From Virgisporangium aurantiacum (GTDB lineage: Bacteria; Actinomycetota; Actinomycetes; Mycobacteriales; Micromonosporaceae): a stretch of 58,065 bases of DNA. The DNA is taken from the NCBI RefSeq assembly GCF_016863635.1, contig NZ_BOPG01000113.1, positions 1-58,065 of the forward strand, written 5' to 3'. This document shows, in pieces, positions 1 to 8,622 of this stretch (its first letter is position 1; each line of letters begins with the position of its first letter). The position numbers and the translations under genes are program-made. The notes below the pieces were generated by a model that saw only the letters and a program-made list of their open reading frames with translations, searched no databases and was not told where the DNA came from.

Positions 1-124
1 CGCCTTCGGCCGGGGTGGTGGCGGCGGTGGCGGGGGCGGCGCCGAGGGCACCAGCGGTGAGCGCGGCCACGCTGCCGGCGGTGAGCGCGGCGAGCAGTCG
101 GTTCAGAGTGGTGGGGGTACGCAT
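1..124 (-). CDS. N-terminus of a secreted protein (cut by window edge)
   Basis: Reading the reverse strand from an ATG at 122-124 gives 41 codons open to the left edge. The peptide begins MRTPTTLNRLL, continues with an Ala/Leu/Gly-rich hydrophobic stretch, and ends APATAATTPAEG. This is a classic Sec signal peptide with a short basic n-region and an A-x-A type cleavage site near residues 32-35. Codon third positions are GC-rich, as in real genes here. The mature protein lies outside the window, so its function cannot be told. No convincing ribosome binding site is visible before the ATG. It is transcribed divergently from the DUF7455 gene. Confidence 0.6.
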   Translation of the reverse strand, partial: MRTPTTLNRLLAALTAGSVAALTAGALGAAPATAATTPAEG

Positions 125-295
125 GCCCACAATAAGACGGGCACCGGGTGGCGCAGCCGGGACCCGCGCGGGTGCGACCCGGTTACCCCCGTCGGCGGCG
201 ATCGCAACCAACCCGCAGCCGCACGTCACCGTCCTCGAACTCCAGTACCCGGATCGCCGGCCGAACCCAAGGACGACCCGCGAGAAGGAGAAACG

Positions 296-490
296 ATGAC
301 CCTCACCCTCACCGCCGAACTGACCGAGCGCTGTGACCGCTGCGGCGCCGCCGGCAAGGTCCGCGCCTTCCTGCCCGCCGGCGGCGACCTCACCTTCTGC
401 GGCCACCACGCCCACAGCCACACCGACACCATCCGCACCAGCGCCGACTGGGTCGTGATCGAAACGGGCTTCAGCTGGGGCGCCATCTGA
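296..490 (+). CDS. Small DUF7455-type zinc-ribbon-like protein
   Basis: A 64-aa protein beginning MTLTLTAELTERCDRCGAA. It carries a CDRCG pair (Cys13, Cys16) and a later CGHH motif (Cys and two His near residues 41-44), which together look like a small metal-binding site. Length and pattern fit the DUF7455 family common in Actinomycetota, whose role is not established. The start is well supported: GAGAAGGAG lies just upstream of the ATG. It stands alone, between a divergent secreted-protein gene and the lcp promoter region. Family assignment is from motif memory, not a search. Confidence 0.75.
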   Translation: MTLTLTAELTERCDRCGAAGKVRAFLPAGGDLTFCGHHAHSHTDTIRTSADWVVIETGFSWGAI

Positions 491-525
491 TCAATGCCGA
501 ACCCCTTGCCGACAGCGTCAGCGCC

Positions 526-565
526 CTCTATGTTAATAGAAAATCACATATAGATTTACATCGAA
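526..565 (+). promoter_or_regulatory. AT-rich promoter/operator region of lcp
   Basis: A sharply AT-rich island in very GC-rich DNA, 37-76 bases upstream of the lcp ATG. It contains TCTATGT and, about a dozen bases on, ACATATAGA, which form an imperfect inverted pair. This is a plausible core promoter with an overlapping TetR-type operator. The tandem TetR regulator lies just beyond lcp. The site call is inference. Confidence 0.4.
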
Positions 566-601
566 ACCTGCGCGCATCCCGACCGGGAAGTAGGTAAGCG
601 A

Positions 602-1810
602 ATGGAAAATCTCAGCAGACGGCGAGTACTGACGCTCGGCACCGCACTCGGCCTCGCGGGCGTGGCCGCCCCCTCCACGGCCTGGGCGTGGTCGTCCGCC
701 GGGTCGATCGCCCGGACCGACACCGTGACCGACCCGTGGTTGGTCTGGGACGACGCCACCGACCCGCTCGTGGCCTCGCTCCTGGAGAACGGACAGATCT
801 CGGGCGTGAACACCGCGTTCGAGTCCTGGGTCGACAACGGCGACGCGCTGCCCGCCGGGCTGCCCGCCAACCTCGTCACCTATCTCCAGCAGGTCAACCG
901 GCTGCCGTCGTGGGCCGATCAGACCAAGCTGGCCGCCGCCGCCCAGTTCAACAAGCGGATGAGCCTGTACCTGTTCGTGCTGTACGGGCTGGGCAGCGGG
1001 ATCATGAGCACGGTGATCCCGCGGGAGGCCCGCAACGTCTACTACTCCGAGGGCGGCGCGGTCATGAAGTCGCGCGCGGCCAAGACGTTCACGTACGGCT
1101 ACGACCTCAGCGCGCCCGACGCGTTCCAGCCGACCGGCCACTTCGTGGTCACGTCCAACAAGACCCGCCTGACGCACGCCGCCGTGCGGCACCTGCTGCC
1201 GCAGTCGGCGCCGTGGCAGGCGGTCACCGACAACGCGATACCCATCAGCAACGGCGACATCCTCATCACGTTCCACAGCCTCGGCACCTACGTGCACGGC
1301 AAGCTTGCCTCCTGGGGCATCCGGATGTCGGCCCGGGAACAGGACGCGTTCCTGCACCAGTGGCAGGTCGCGCTGCATCTGCTCGGCGTCCGCGATGATT
1401 TCATCCCCGCGACCTGGGCCGCCGCCAAGCAGCAGTCGCAGTACGCGCTGACGCCGCTGCTCGCCCCGACCCCCGAGGGCATCAACCTGGCCAACATCCT
1501 GTTCGGGCTGACCTCGGAGATCGACCTCGGCGTCACCCGGGGATTCCTGCACGAGTTCGCCCGCTACGTGCTCAGCGATCGGATCGGCGACTGGCTCCGG
1601 CTGCCGCGCGACCTCGTGTCGCGCGCGCTGATCGAGATCGCCTGGCCGGCGTACGTCAGGTTCCGCGAGGGGCTGTCGCCGATCCTGCCCGACGGCTTCT
1701 CCATGATGGACCGGTTCGTGCGCGGCCTGGCGATGCTGTTCCTCAACAACGGAACCTCGCCCGACTACACCCCCATCACGATCCCCACGGGAAACCGGCC
1801 TGGCACCTAG
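602..1810 (+). CDS. lcp: Latex clearing protein (rubber oxygenase), Tat-exported
   Basis: A 402-aa haem b dioxygenase of the Lcp family (DUF2236/MpaB-like). The family cleaves the double bonds of cis-1,4-polyisoprene outside the cell to give oligo-isoprenoid aldehydes. The N-terminus has a twin-arginine signal (LSRRRVLTLG, residues 4-13) followed by a hydrophobic stretch ending near AWA. Length matches characterised Lcp proteins. Residues known as important in Streptomyces sp. K30 Lcp have equivalents: His192 as haem ligand, Glu142, the Arg158-Lys161-Thr162 cluster, Arg189 and Arg196. The alignment offset of 6 is constant, which supports the assignment. The gene is monocistronic. Its stop overlaps the stop of the convergent tandem TetR gene, a likely regulator by position. 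Confidence 0.93.
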   Translation: MENLSRRRVLTLGTALGLAGVAAPSTAWAWSSAGSIARTDTVTDPWLVWDDATDPLVASLLENGQISGVNTAFESWVDNGDALPAGLPANLVTYLQQVNRLPSWADQTKLAAAAQFNKRMSLYLFVLYGLGSGIMSTVIPREARNVYYSEGGAVMKSRAAKTFTYGYDLSAPDAFQPTGHFVVTSNKTRLTHAAVRHLLPQSAPWQAVTDNAIPISNGDILITFHSLGTYVHGKLASWGIRMSAREQDAFLHQWQVALHLLGVRDDFIPATWAAAKQQSQYALTPLLAPTPEGINLANILFGLTSEIDLGVTRGFLHEFARYVLSDRIGDWLRLPRDLVSRALIEIAWPAYVRFREGLSPILPDGFSMMDRFVRGLAMLFLNNGTSPDYTPITIPTGNRPGT

Positions 1811-3036
1811 GACATCAACAACGCGCCCGTCGCCAACGCGGTGACGGTGTCCCGATGGCCGGGCGTGTCCTGCCAGCGCAGGGCGCGTCCGGCCTCGACC
1901 ACCACCCCGAACCCCGCGTGCACCAGCAGCCGCGCCTGGCGCGGGTCGAGATCGGGCCGGACCATCCGCAACTGCTGCTCCCACACCGCGATGTGCTCGC
2001 GCTGCGCCAGGATCAGCGGCCGCTGCAGGTCGGCCGGCAGGCCGGCGATCTCGGCCTCGGCGACGCTGTTGAGCGCGTTGTGCTCGAAGCTGTAGGCGAC
2101 GTACGTCGCCGTCAACGCGAGCACGGCCTGCCGCGGGTCGGCCGCCTGCCGGAGGCTCCGCTCGGCGGCGTGCGCCAGGAGTCCCGCCGCCTGCAGGCAC
2201 GCGGCCACCAGGATGTCGACCTTGCCGGGATAGTGGCGGTAGATCGCGGACGGGGCGAGGCCCACCGCCCGGGCGATCTGCCCGTTCGTCACGGTGGCGA
2301 AGCCGTCGCGGGCGAACATCGGGATGGCCGCCGCCAGAATCTCGGCGCGTCGGGTGCGGGGCACCGGCTGGGTGGGCAGTTCCACCCGGCGCGCGCTGCC
2401 CGCGGCCGCCGCCGGGTCGGTGGCGACGACGGACATCGCCGACGCCAGCAACAGCTCCTCGATCCGCCGTTGGGCGATCGAGGTGCGGTGCATCGTGACG
2501 GACCCGATCGCGCCGAGCGCCGCCACGGCCCGCAGGTGCTCGTCGGGCCGCGGGTACTCGCGCCGCACCATCTCGGTGACCCGCCCCACGACGTGCGCGA
2601 ACTTGGCCCGTAGCCGCCGGCGGTCGGCGCGCTCGAGGTAGCGGGCCTCCCACCGGTACAGGCCGCCCGACGCGCGATGGGCCACCGTCGTGCGGGTGAC
2701 GTCGGTGAGCACGTCGGTGAGCGTCGCGTCGGGCGGCGCCTCGTCGATCGTCGCGACGAGCCGGCCGGCCATGACGTCGGCGCACTCGGCGAACAGCGCG
2801 TACTTGTTCGGGAAGTGCCGGTACAGCGCCGCCGCGCTGATGCCCACGCCGGCGGCGATCTCCTCCATGGACGCCCCGTGGTAGCCCCGCTCGCTGAACA
2901 CCTGGCCGGCCGCCTCGACGATGAGCTGCTTGCGGTTGTGCGGCCGGGTGGCGGCTGCCGGCCCTGTTGCCGGCCCTGTTGCCGGTCCGGCGGTCACGGA
3001 GTCATCCGGGCGAGCACGGCCATGCGTGCCAGTCAA
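1807..3036 (-). CDS. Regulator with two fused TetR domains
   Basis: About 409 aa with two complete TetR-type helix-turn-helix regions, at residues 35-81 (ending LYRHFPNK) and 229-275 (ending IYRHYPGK). Each is followed by a helical ligand-domain segment. Normal TetR proteins are about 200 aa, so this is an internal fusion or duplication; the two halves are quite diverged. The start is uncertain. TTG at 3036 directly follows the LysR stop, while an in-frame GTG at 2997 would remove a short PATGPATGPA repeat. It is the second gene of a LysR-TetR reverse-strand pair and converges on lcp, sharing a CTAG at the stops. A role in controlling lcp is inference from position; TetR regulators of lcp are known in other actinomycetes. 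Confidence 0.85.
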   Translation of the reverse strand: MTGTHGRARPDDSVTAGPATGPATGPAAATRPHNRKQLIVEAAGQVFSERGYHGASMEEIAAGVGISAAALYRHFPNKYALFAECADVMAGRLVATIDEAPPDATLTDVLTDVTRTTVAHRASGGLYRWEARYLERADRRRLRAKFAHVVGRVTEMVRREYPRPDEHLRAVAALGAIGSVTMHRTSIAQRRIEELLLASAMSVVATDPAAAAGSARRVELPTQPVPRTRRAEILAAAIPMFARDGFATVTNGQIARAVGLAPSAIYRHYPGKVDILVAACLQAAGLLAHAAERSLRQAADPRQAVLALTATYVAYSFEHNALNSVAEAEIAGLPADLQRPLILAQREHIAVWEQQLRMVRPDLDPRQARLLVHAGFGVVVEAGRALRWQDTPGHRDTVTALATGALLMS

Positions 3037-3903
3037 TCACAGCACCGTCGAGGCCAGGATCTCGATCAGTGCCGTGGTGGCGGGCGGGTCGGGCGGGTCG
3101 CCGTACGTGGCGGCGTAGATCCGGCGCGGGCTCTCGGTGAGCCGCGTGGCATGGACGCCCGGCGCCCGGTGCGCGCGCAACGCCAGCCCGTTCACGATCG
3201 CGACGCCCAGCCCGGCCGCCACCACCGCCTGCGCGATGACCGTGTCGTCGCAGGTAAACGCGATGCGTGGCGAGAAGCCGACCCGTTCGCACGCCGCGAT
3301 CGTGGCGGCCCGGCAACGTTCGCAGCCGCCGACCCAGGCGGCGTCGCGGTGGTCCTCGAGACGTTGCCGGGGCTTGTCGCTGATCAGGTAGACGGGGTCG
3401 TCGAGCAGGTGGGTGAGGCGGAAGCCTTCGCTCTCGTCGGGCGGGGTGTCGTCGTTCCGGAAGATCAACGCGATGTCGACGTGTCCGGCCCGCAGCATGG
3501 TCAGCCCCACCTCCGGGTGGGCGTCGACGAGGTTCAGCTCGATGCCCGGGTAGGACAGGGCCAGCTCGGCCGCGGCCTTGGGGACCAGGGTGCTGAGGAC
3601 CGTCTGGAAACCGGCGAGCCGCACCCGCCCGGCGCGCAGGCCCACCCGGGCCGACAGCTCGACCGACGCGGCGTTCAGCCGGCCCAGAATCTCCGTCGCC
3701 CGCTGCGCCAGCAGTTCCCCTTCGGGGGTGAGCCGGATCCCGCGGCCGACCCGTTGGATGAGCTTGGCTCCGGTGTCGGCCTCCAGCCGGCCGAGGTGGT
3801 GGCTGACCGACGGCTGCGAGTAGTGCAGCTCCTTCGCGGCCTCGGTCACCGATCCGTGGCGGGCCACCGCGTCGAGCACCTTGAGGTGGGTCAGGCTCAG
3901 CAT
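3037..3903 (-). CDS. LysR-family transcriptional regulator
   Basis: 288 aa with the standard LysR layout. An N-terminal winged HTH (MLSLTHLKVLDAVARHGSVT through SQPSVSHHLGRLE, roughly residues 1-60) is followed by a periplasmic-binding-protein-like effector domain to the end. ATG at 3901-3903 gives the expected N-terminus. It is divergent from the RibD-type reductase gene with about 112 bases between the starts. The interval begins with AT-rich DNA (TTAAGTTTATCTATGAG), a reasonable site for LysR autoregulation and control of the neighbour. The effector cannot be predicted. The stop codon is followed at once by the TTG of the tandem TetR gene, so both are probably cotranscribed. Confidence 0.9.
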   Translation of the reverse strand: MLSLTHLKVLDAVARHGSVTEAAKELHYSQPSVSHHLGRLEADTGAKLIQRVGRGIRLTPEGELLAQRATEILGRLNAASVELSARVGLRAGRVRLAGFQTVLSTLVPKAAAELALSYPGIELNLVDAHPEVGLTMLRAGHVDIALIFRNDDTPPDESEGFRLTHLLDDPVYLISDKPRQRLEDHRDAAWVGGCERCRAATIAACERVGFSPRIAFTCDDTVIAQAVVAAGLGVAIVNGLALRAHRAPGVHATRLTESPRRIYAATYGDPPDPPATTALIEILASTVL

Positions 3904-4015
3904 GGATTAAGTTTATCTATGAGACGTGAGAAGAGTTGGCATTGGACGTCATGACTGCGGGGCGTCCATCATCGGTTCACGGCCACAACGGCCCGCAACC
4001 GAAGGAGATCCAGCC

Positions 4016-4648
4016 ATGTCCCGCACCCGCGTCCACAACTTCGCCATCTCGCTCGACGGCTTCGGCACCGGCGAGGGCCAGACCCGCGACCTGCACTTCG
4101 GCCACGCCGGCGAACGGCTGCACGAGTGGATGTTCGCCACCCGGTGGTGGCACGGCGACGAGCCGGGCGGCAGCGGCGGCGTCGACGACGTCTTCACGCG
4201 GCAGTTCGACCCGGGGATCGGTGCCGAGATCATGGGCGCCGGGAAGTTCGGTCACCCCGGCTGGCACGAGGACCCGGAGTGGACGGGCGCGTGGGGCCCC
4301 AACCCGCCGTTCCACACGCCGACGTTCATCCTCACCCATCACCCGCGCCCGTCCGTCGAGATGGAGGGCGGCACGACGTATCACTTCCTCGACGCGTCAC
4401 CGGCCGAGGCGCTGGAGACCGCGCGCAAGGCCGCCAACGGCAAGGACGTGCGCATCGGCGGCGGCCCCACCGTGGTCCGTGACTTCGTCGCCGCCGGACT
4501 CGTCGACTACATGCACGTCGTGGTGGTCCCGATCCTGCTCGGCCGCGGCGTGCGGCTCTGGGACGGGTTGGAGGGCATCGAGGCCGACTACCGGGTCGAG
4601 TCCACCTCCTCGCCCAGCGGCGTCACGCACGTGACGTTCACCCGGTAA
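4016..4648 (+). CDS. Dihydrofolate reductase-like (RibD C-terminal) protein
   Basis: 210 aa. The N-terminus VHNFAISLDGFG and the later VRIGGGPTVVRDFVAAGLVDYMHVVVVPILLGRG are typical of the RibD_C/DHFR-like superfamily of NADPH-dependent reductases. Many members are stand-alone proteins with unknown substrate. I chose ATG 4016 because GAAGGAG lies 8-14 bases upstream; the longer reading from 3926 has no support. It is divergent from LysR. The methyltransferase gene starts 6 bases after its stop, so it may lead the block I transcript. A riboflavin role is not implied, since no deaminase domain is present. Confidence 0.85.
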   Translation: MSRTRVHNFAISLDGFGTGEGQTRDLHFGHAGERLHEWMFATRWWHGDEPGGSGGVDDVFTRQFDPGIGAEIMGAGKFGHPGWHEDPEWTGAWGPNPPFHTPTFILTHHPRPSVEMEGGTTYHFLDASPAEALETARKAANGKDVRIGGGPTVVRDFVAAGLVDYMHVVVVPILLGRGVRLWDGLEGIEADYRVESTSSPSGVTHVTFTR

Positions 4649-4653
4649 ACGCG

Positions 4654-5445
4654 ATGCTCGAGTTCGACGAGGGCGCGTCCCGGCAGGTCGAGGAGCTCTA
4701 CCTCACCGACGACGTGGTCGGGCAGCGCCGGGGGGTCATGCGGCTGCTCGCGTTGACGGCGGGCGAGGCGGTGCTGGACATCGGGAGCGGACCGGGCCTG
4801 CTGGTCACCGACATGGCGCGGGCCGTCGGCCCGACCGGCCGGGTCTGCGGCATCGACGTCAGCGACAGCATGCTCGCCCTCGCCCGCGACCGCACGGTGC
4901 CGCCCGGCGGCGCGCCGGTGGAGTACCGCCACGGCGGCACCGACGCGGTGCCGTACCCGGACGGGTCGTTCAACGTGGTGGTCTCCACGCAGGTGCTGGA
5001 GTACGTCGCCGACATCCCGGCGGCGCTGGCGGAGGTGGCGCGGGTGCTCCGGCCCGGTGGGCGGCTGCTGATCCTGGACACCGACTGGGACTCGATCGTG
5101 TGGCACAGCACCGATCCCGACCGGATGCGCCGGATCCTGCTGACGTGGGAACAGCATCTCGCCGACCCGTTCCTGCCCCGCACCCTGGGCCGGGAACTGC
5201 GGCGGGCCGGGTTCGACGTCGCGTCGACGCGGGTGTTGCCGCTGCTCAACGCCGGCTATGAGAAAGCCACCTACAGCGGCGGGCTGATCCCGATCATCGC
5301 GCGGTTCGTCGCCGGCCGCGACGGGTGGACCACCGACGACGTCGACGCATGGATCGAGGATCTTCGCTCGCTCGACGCCGACTACTTCTTCAGTCTCAAC
5401 CGCTACGTTTTCCTCGCCGACGGTCCGGGTATCGGTGATCGTTGA
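4654..5445 (+). CDS. Class I SAM-dependent methyltransferase
   Basis: 263 aa. The Rossmann methyltransferase signature is clear. Motif I VLDIGSGPGLL lies near residues 40-50, an acidic residue ends strand 2 (CGIDVSDSMLALAR), and a VVVSTQVLEYV / VARVLRPGGRLLILD segment is typical of UbiE/Methyltransf_11 enzymes. The acceptor is unknown. It sits 6 bases after the reductase and 22 bases before the sulfotransferase-like gene, so it likely belongs to the block I operon. The C-terminal part has no recognisable extra domain. Confidence 0.87.
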   Translation: MLEFDEGASRQVEELYLTDDVVGQRRGVMRLLALTAGEAVLDIGSGPGLLVTDMARAVGPTGRVCGIDVSDSMLALARDRTVPPGGAPVEYRHGGTDAVPYPDGSFNVVVSTQVLEYVADIPAALAEVARVLRPGGRLLILDTDWDSIVWHSTDPDRMRRILLTWEQHLADPFLPRTLGRELRRAGFDVASTRVLPLLNAGYEKATYSGGLIPIIARFVAGRDGWTTDDVDAWIEDLRSLDADYFFSLNRYVFLADGPGIGDR

Positions 5446-5467
5446 CGTCTTCATTACGGGGGAAACG

Positions 5468-6646
5468 ATGAAGATCCTGCAGGTGTCCATTCCCCGCAGC
5501 GGTTCCAACGCCGTCGCGCGGATGATGGAGCAGAGCCCGTCGGTCGCCGCGGTGTTGCGGGGACGGGCGATGGAGCGCGGTGGAGCCGGTTTCGGATCGG
5601 CGATCGCGCAACTGCAGGCCCAGCGTCCCGACCGGTTGCCCTACGTCAAGGAACTGGCGGCGTACCTGGGCGACGAACAGATCGAGCTGTTCGACCGCGA
5701 CGACCGGTTCCTCGTCGTGGTGCGCGATCCGGCCCAGCAGGTCGCGTCCACCGTGCTGGGTGTGCTGCGCAATCCCGGCCCGATGCGCCAGCATCTGGCC
5801 GGGCTGCGCGGCCGCGAGGTGTCCGAGGCCGAGCTGACCGCGTACCTCGACGCGCGGGCGCGGCCCCGCTTCGCCGGCTGGGCGGAGCTGATCCGTCACG
5901 TCAAGCGAACCCACGACTTCGCACCGGTCGGGCCGACGCTGTCGGAACTGTTCGGCGCGCAGCCCGACCGCGCGGCCTGTGAGGACGGGTTGGAGTGGTT
6001 CGACCGGTCCCTCTTCCAGGTCGGCACGCGGTCCTGGAGCCGGGCGGTGGAACTGCTCGCCCGGCTGTGCGACCTCGGCGCCGAGCGGGTCGCCGTCGTC
6101 GACTTCACGGTCCTGCAGACCCGGCCCGAACTGGCCGCTGAGATCTGCGACCGGCTCGACATCCGGTTCCACCCGCGGATGACCGACGGACCGTGGGAAC
6201 CGGCCAGCCGGTGGTTCACCTCCGGCCTCGAACTCTCCGACGGCGACCTGTGGGTGGGAAAGGCGGCGCGCAGCCGGGCGCTGGAGCGCCCGTTGTCGAT
6301 CCCGTACGACCCGCTCGCCCTCGGGCCGCCCGCCGGCGAGGCGTTCCGGTCGGGGCTGGCCGACTACCTGCGCGTGCTCGCGGATCCGGCGCTGGTGTGG
6401 CCCCGCACCGCGGCCGACGTCGAGGAGGTGCTCGGCTCCCCCGCCTGGCGGCGCGAGGGTGACGGCTACGCACCCGACGACCGCTACCCGACGTTCGCCA
6501 CGAAGCACCCGGTGTCGGCCTGGTGCCTGGCCGCCGCCGTGCCGGGCGCGTCCACCCACGCGGTCGAGGCGGCCAACCCGCACCTGGCCGGGTTCTTCGG
6601 TCTGGCGCGCGCCACCGCCGAACCGATCACCACGGTGTCGTGCTGA
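5468..6646 (+). CDS. Sulfotransferase-like protein
   Basis: 392 aa starting MKILQVSIPRSGSNAVARMM. Residues 9-13 (PRSGS) match the 5'-phosphosulfate loop of PAPS-dependent sulfotransferases, and RDPAQQVAS (about 86-94) matches the 3'-phosphate motif. The rest is not typical of a known subfamily and is longer than most cytosolic enzymes. ATG 5468 is preferred over 5435 because GGGGGAAACG precedes it and the motif then lies at the usual N-terminal position. It overlaps the next gene by 7 bases, indicating coupled translation. The acceptor is presumably a glycan or natural product made by this block, which is inference. Confidence 0.72.
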   Translation: MKILQVSIPRSGSNAVARMMEQSPSVAAVLRGRAMERGGAGFGSAIAQLQAQRPDRLPYVKELAAYLGDEQIELFDRDDRFLVVVRDPAQQVASTVLGVLRNPGPMRQHLAGLRGREVSEAELTAYLDARARPRFAGWAELIRHVKRTHDFAPVGPTLSELFGAQPDRAACEDGLEWFDRSLFQVGTRSWSRAVELLARLCDLGAERVAVVDFTVLQTRPELAAEICDRLDIRFHPRMTDGPWEPASRWFTSGLELSDGDLWVGKAARSRALERPLSIPYDPLALGPPAGEAFRSGLADYLRVLADPALVWPRTAADVEEVLGSPAWRREGDGYAPDDRYPTFATKHPVSAWCLAAAVPGASTHAVEAANPHLAGFFGLARATAEPITTVSC

Positions 6647-8622
6647 CGGCCCGGGTCCACAACGCTCTCGTCCGCCGGATCCGTTGCCGGACCCGGTTCG
6701 CGGCGCGGCTCGACCCGCGCCTCGGCGACCTGCTGCGCGCCGACCCGGCCGCGGTCGCGGTGCTCGCGGGTCTGTCCGGCGACGCCGTGATCGAGGCACC
6801 CGACCGGTCCGTGGCCGCCGACCTCCTGGTGCTGCTCGACCATCTCAATCTCCATGCGGGAACGCGGTTGTCGGTCGTTCCGGTGGGCCCGTCGCGGTAC
6901 CGGGTGCACGGCTCCGGAATCGAGGCCGACAACCGTGCCGTGCCGCGGCCTCCAGCCGAATACCTGCCGTGGCCGGGCCGCATCGAGCGGATCGCCGTCA
7001 TCACCCGCGACCGGCCCGAGACGCTCGCCGCCGGGCTCGACGCGTACGCCGACAACCTCGCCAGGTTCGGCCGCGGATACGTCGGGATCGTCGTCTACGA
7101 CGACAGCGGTGCCGGCGCGCGGCACGCGGTCCGGGACCTGGTCGAGGGGCGCGGGCTGCGGTACGTCGGCCCCGACGAGAAGCACGCGCTGCGCACGGAG
7201 ATCGAGGCCGGCCTGCCCGGCCCGGCACCGGAACGCGCCGAGGCGCTCGACGCGCTCCTCGGCCGCCGCGAGGTCGACGGCACGTGGACGGGATCCGCGG
7301 CCGCGCAACGCAACTGGGCGATCCTGTCGGCCGCCGGGTCGCGGGTGCTGGTCTGCGACGACGACGTGCGGCCGGCCGTCCTCGACGCCCCGCTCGACGC
7401 GTTGCGCGCCGCCGCCGGGCGGGCCGTGGCAACCGGTTCGGCCGGGGTGCCCGGCGACCTGCTGGAGCACCACCTCCGCACGTCCGAGGTGGAGGCCTGG
7501 CCGACCGACCTGCTCGGCCAGTTGGAGGACACCGACGCGCGGCTGGTGTCGGCCGCGTACACGGGTCATCCCGACCGTCGCACGGCCCTGTGGCTGGAGC
7601 GGTTCTTCGAGCCGTCCGACGAGAGCGTCGACGTGCTGGGTACCGGGATCCCGCCGCACCGGGTCCGGCGCGGCGCCCCCGCCGCCACCGCCCGCAAGTT
7701 CCGCGGTGCCGCGTTCGCGAGCAGCGGCAGCCTCGACGGGCTGGAGTTCGCCGTCCGGCGCGGCCGCAACGAGGACTTCAGCCTGGCGCTCAGCGCGCGG
7801 ATCACGTCGCGGGGCCGGCGCGAACCGACGGAGGCGGCCGGCGCGCACATCCTGCACCTGCGCGGCCCCCGGGCCACGAGCACGTTCACCGCGCACCGCG
7901 AGGAGCGCGAGGGCAACGCCGTCAACGCGATCGTGCGCAGGATCGCGGACGCTCACGCGGTCACCGATCGGGGTTCCTTCGACGCCGTGGCCTTCCGGGT
8001 GTTCGGCCTCGCGCACCTGGACGCCGAACTCGATCGGGAGTTCGCGACCGCCGACCTCGGGTCCGAACTGTTCGACGAGGGCCTGTCCTACCGCGACCGC
8101 GCCGGGAAACCCGACGGCCGGTGGCTCGACGACCCGGCGACGGCGCGTGCCGACCTGCTCCGCGAGGGCGTCGCCCGGCTGCGCGACGGCCTGGTGCCGG
8201 CCGACGCGGTCCTCATGGAGTGTGCCCAGGTGCTCGTGCCGCAGGGCTTCCTGACGACGCTCCGCCCGCCGGCCATGCGGCGCGCGTTGGCCCGACTGTC
8301 CGATGTGGAGCGTGCGGAGGCGGTGCGGTGCCTCGCCGACGAGGCCCGGTACCTCACGTCGACGCGCGGGCCCCAGCAGCCCGGCCCGCAGCAGCCCGGC
8401 CCGCAGCCGGAGCGCGTCGCCCGCAAGGCGGAGCAGGCCCGGGAGCTCGCCGACCACATCGAACGGGAACTGGGTCTGCGCCACCACCGGTCGGAACCGG
8501 AGGCGCGCGAGGCGTTCCGGGCCGACGTGCGGCGCCGGGTCCGGGCGGAGGTCCGGTTGTACCTCACCGCGATCCCTTACGTGGCAACGGTCCGCGCCGA
8601 ACTCACCCGGGTGGCCCGATGA
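6640..8622 (+). CDS. Large GT-A-like protein of unknown specificity
   Basis: 660 aa from a GTG that overlaps the sulfotransferase-like stop. The segment IAVITRDRPETLAAGLDAYADNL, then GIVVYDDSG, then AAQRNWAIL and VLVCDDDV (Asp240-242) follows the order of a GT-A glycosyltransferase: nucleotide-binding strand, then a DxD-type metal site. Farther on, a GRNEDFSLAL motif could be the catalytic region. The C-terminal third is helical and charged after a Pro/Gln repeat (GPQQPGPQQPG). I do not recognise a named family. It overlaps the aminotransferase start by ATGA. The context of sulfotransferase, aminotransferase and glycosyltransferase supports a role in making a decorated glycan or glycosylated metabolite. 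Confidence 0.6.
   Translation: MLTARVHNALVRRIRCRTRFAARLDPRLGDLLRADPAAVAVLAGLSGDAVIEAPDRSVAADLLVLLDHLNLHAGTRLSVVPVGPSRYRVHGSGIEADNRAVPRPPAEYLPWPGRIERIAVITRDRPETLAAGLDAYADNLARFGRGYVGIVVYDDSGAGARHAVRDLVEGRGLRYVGPDEKHALRTEIEAGLPGPAPERAEALDALLGRREVDGTWTGSAAAQRNWAILSAAGSRVLVCDDDVRPAVLDAPLDALRAAAGRAVATGSAGVPGDLLEHHLRTSEVEAWPTDLLGQLEDTDARLVSAAYTGHPDRRTALWLERFFEPSDESVDVLGTGIPPHRVRRGAPAATARKFRGAAFASSGSLDGLEFAVRRGRNEDFSLALSARITSRGRREPTEAAGAHILHLRGPRATSTFTAHREEREGNAVNAIVRRIADAHAVTDRGSFDAVAFRVFGLAHLDAELDREFATADLGSELFDEGLSYRDRAGKPDGRWLDDPATARADLLREGVARLRDGLVPADAVLMECAQVLVPQGFLTTLRPPAMRRALARLSDVERAEAVRCLADEARYLTSTRGPQQPGPQQPGPQPERVARKAEQARELADHIERELGLRHHRSEPEAREAFRADVRRRVRAEVRLYLTAIPYVATVRAELTRVAR
8374..8403 (+). 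repeat. Two 15-bp tandem units coding a Pro/Gln linker
   Basis: Two exact copies of CAGCAGCCCGGCCCG, at 8374-8388 and 8389-8403, flanked by partial units. They encode QQPGP repeats within the 660-aa GT-like protein. This is probably a flexible interdomain linker prone to slippage. Confidence 0.8.

Noticed and set aside
533..2785. 750-aa reverse open frame overlapping lcp and the TetR gene
   Set aside because: Arg/Gly/Pro-rich composition with no domain; it lies antisense to lcp and out of frame with the clear tandem TetR gene. It is a by-product of high GC.
6459..8618. Upstream extension of the aminotransferase frame to over 1100 aa
   Set aside because: The frame is open by chance through the GT-like gene; the sequence before ATG 8619 is Arg/Pro-rich and domain-free, and the ATGA overlap marks the real start.
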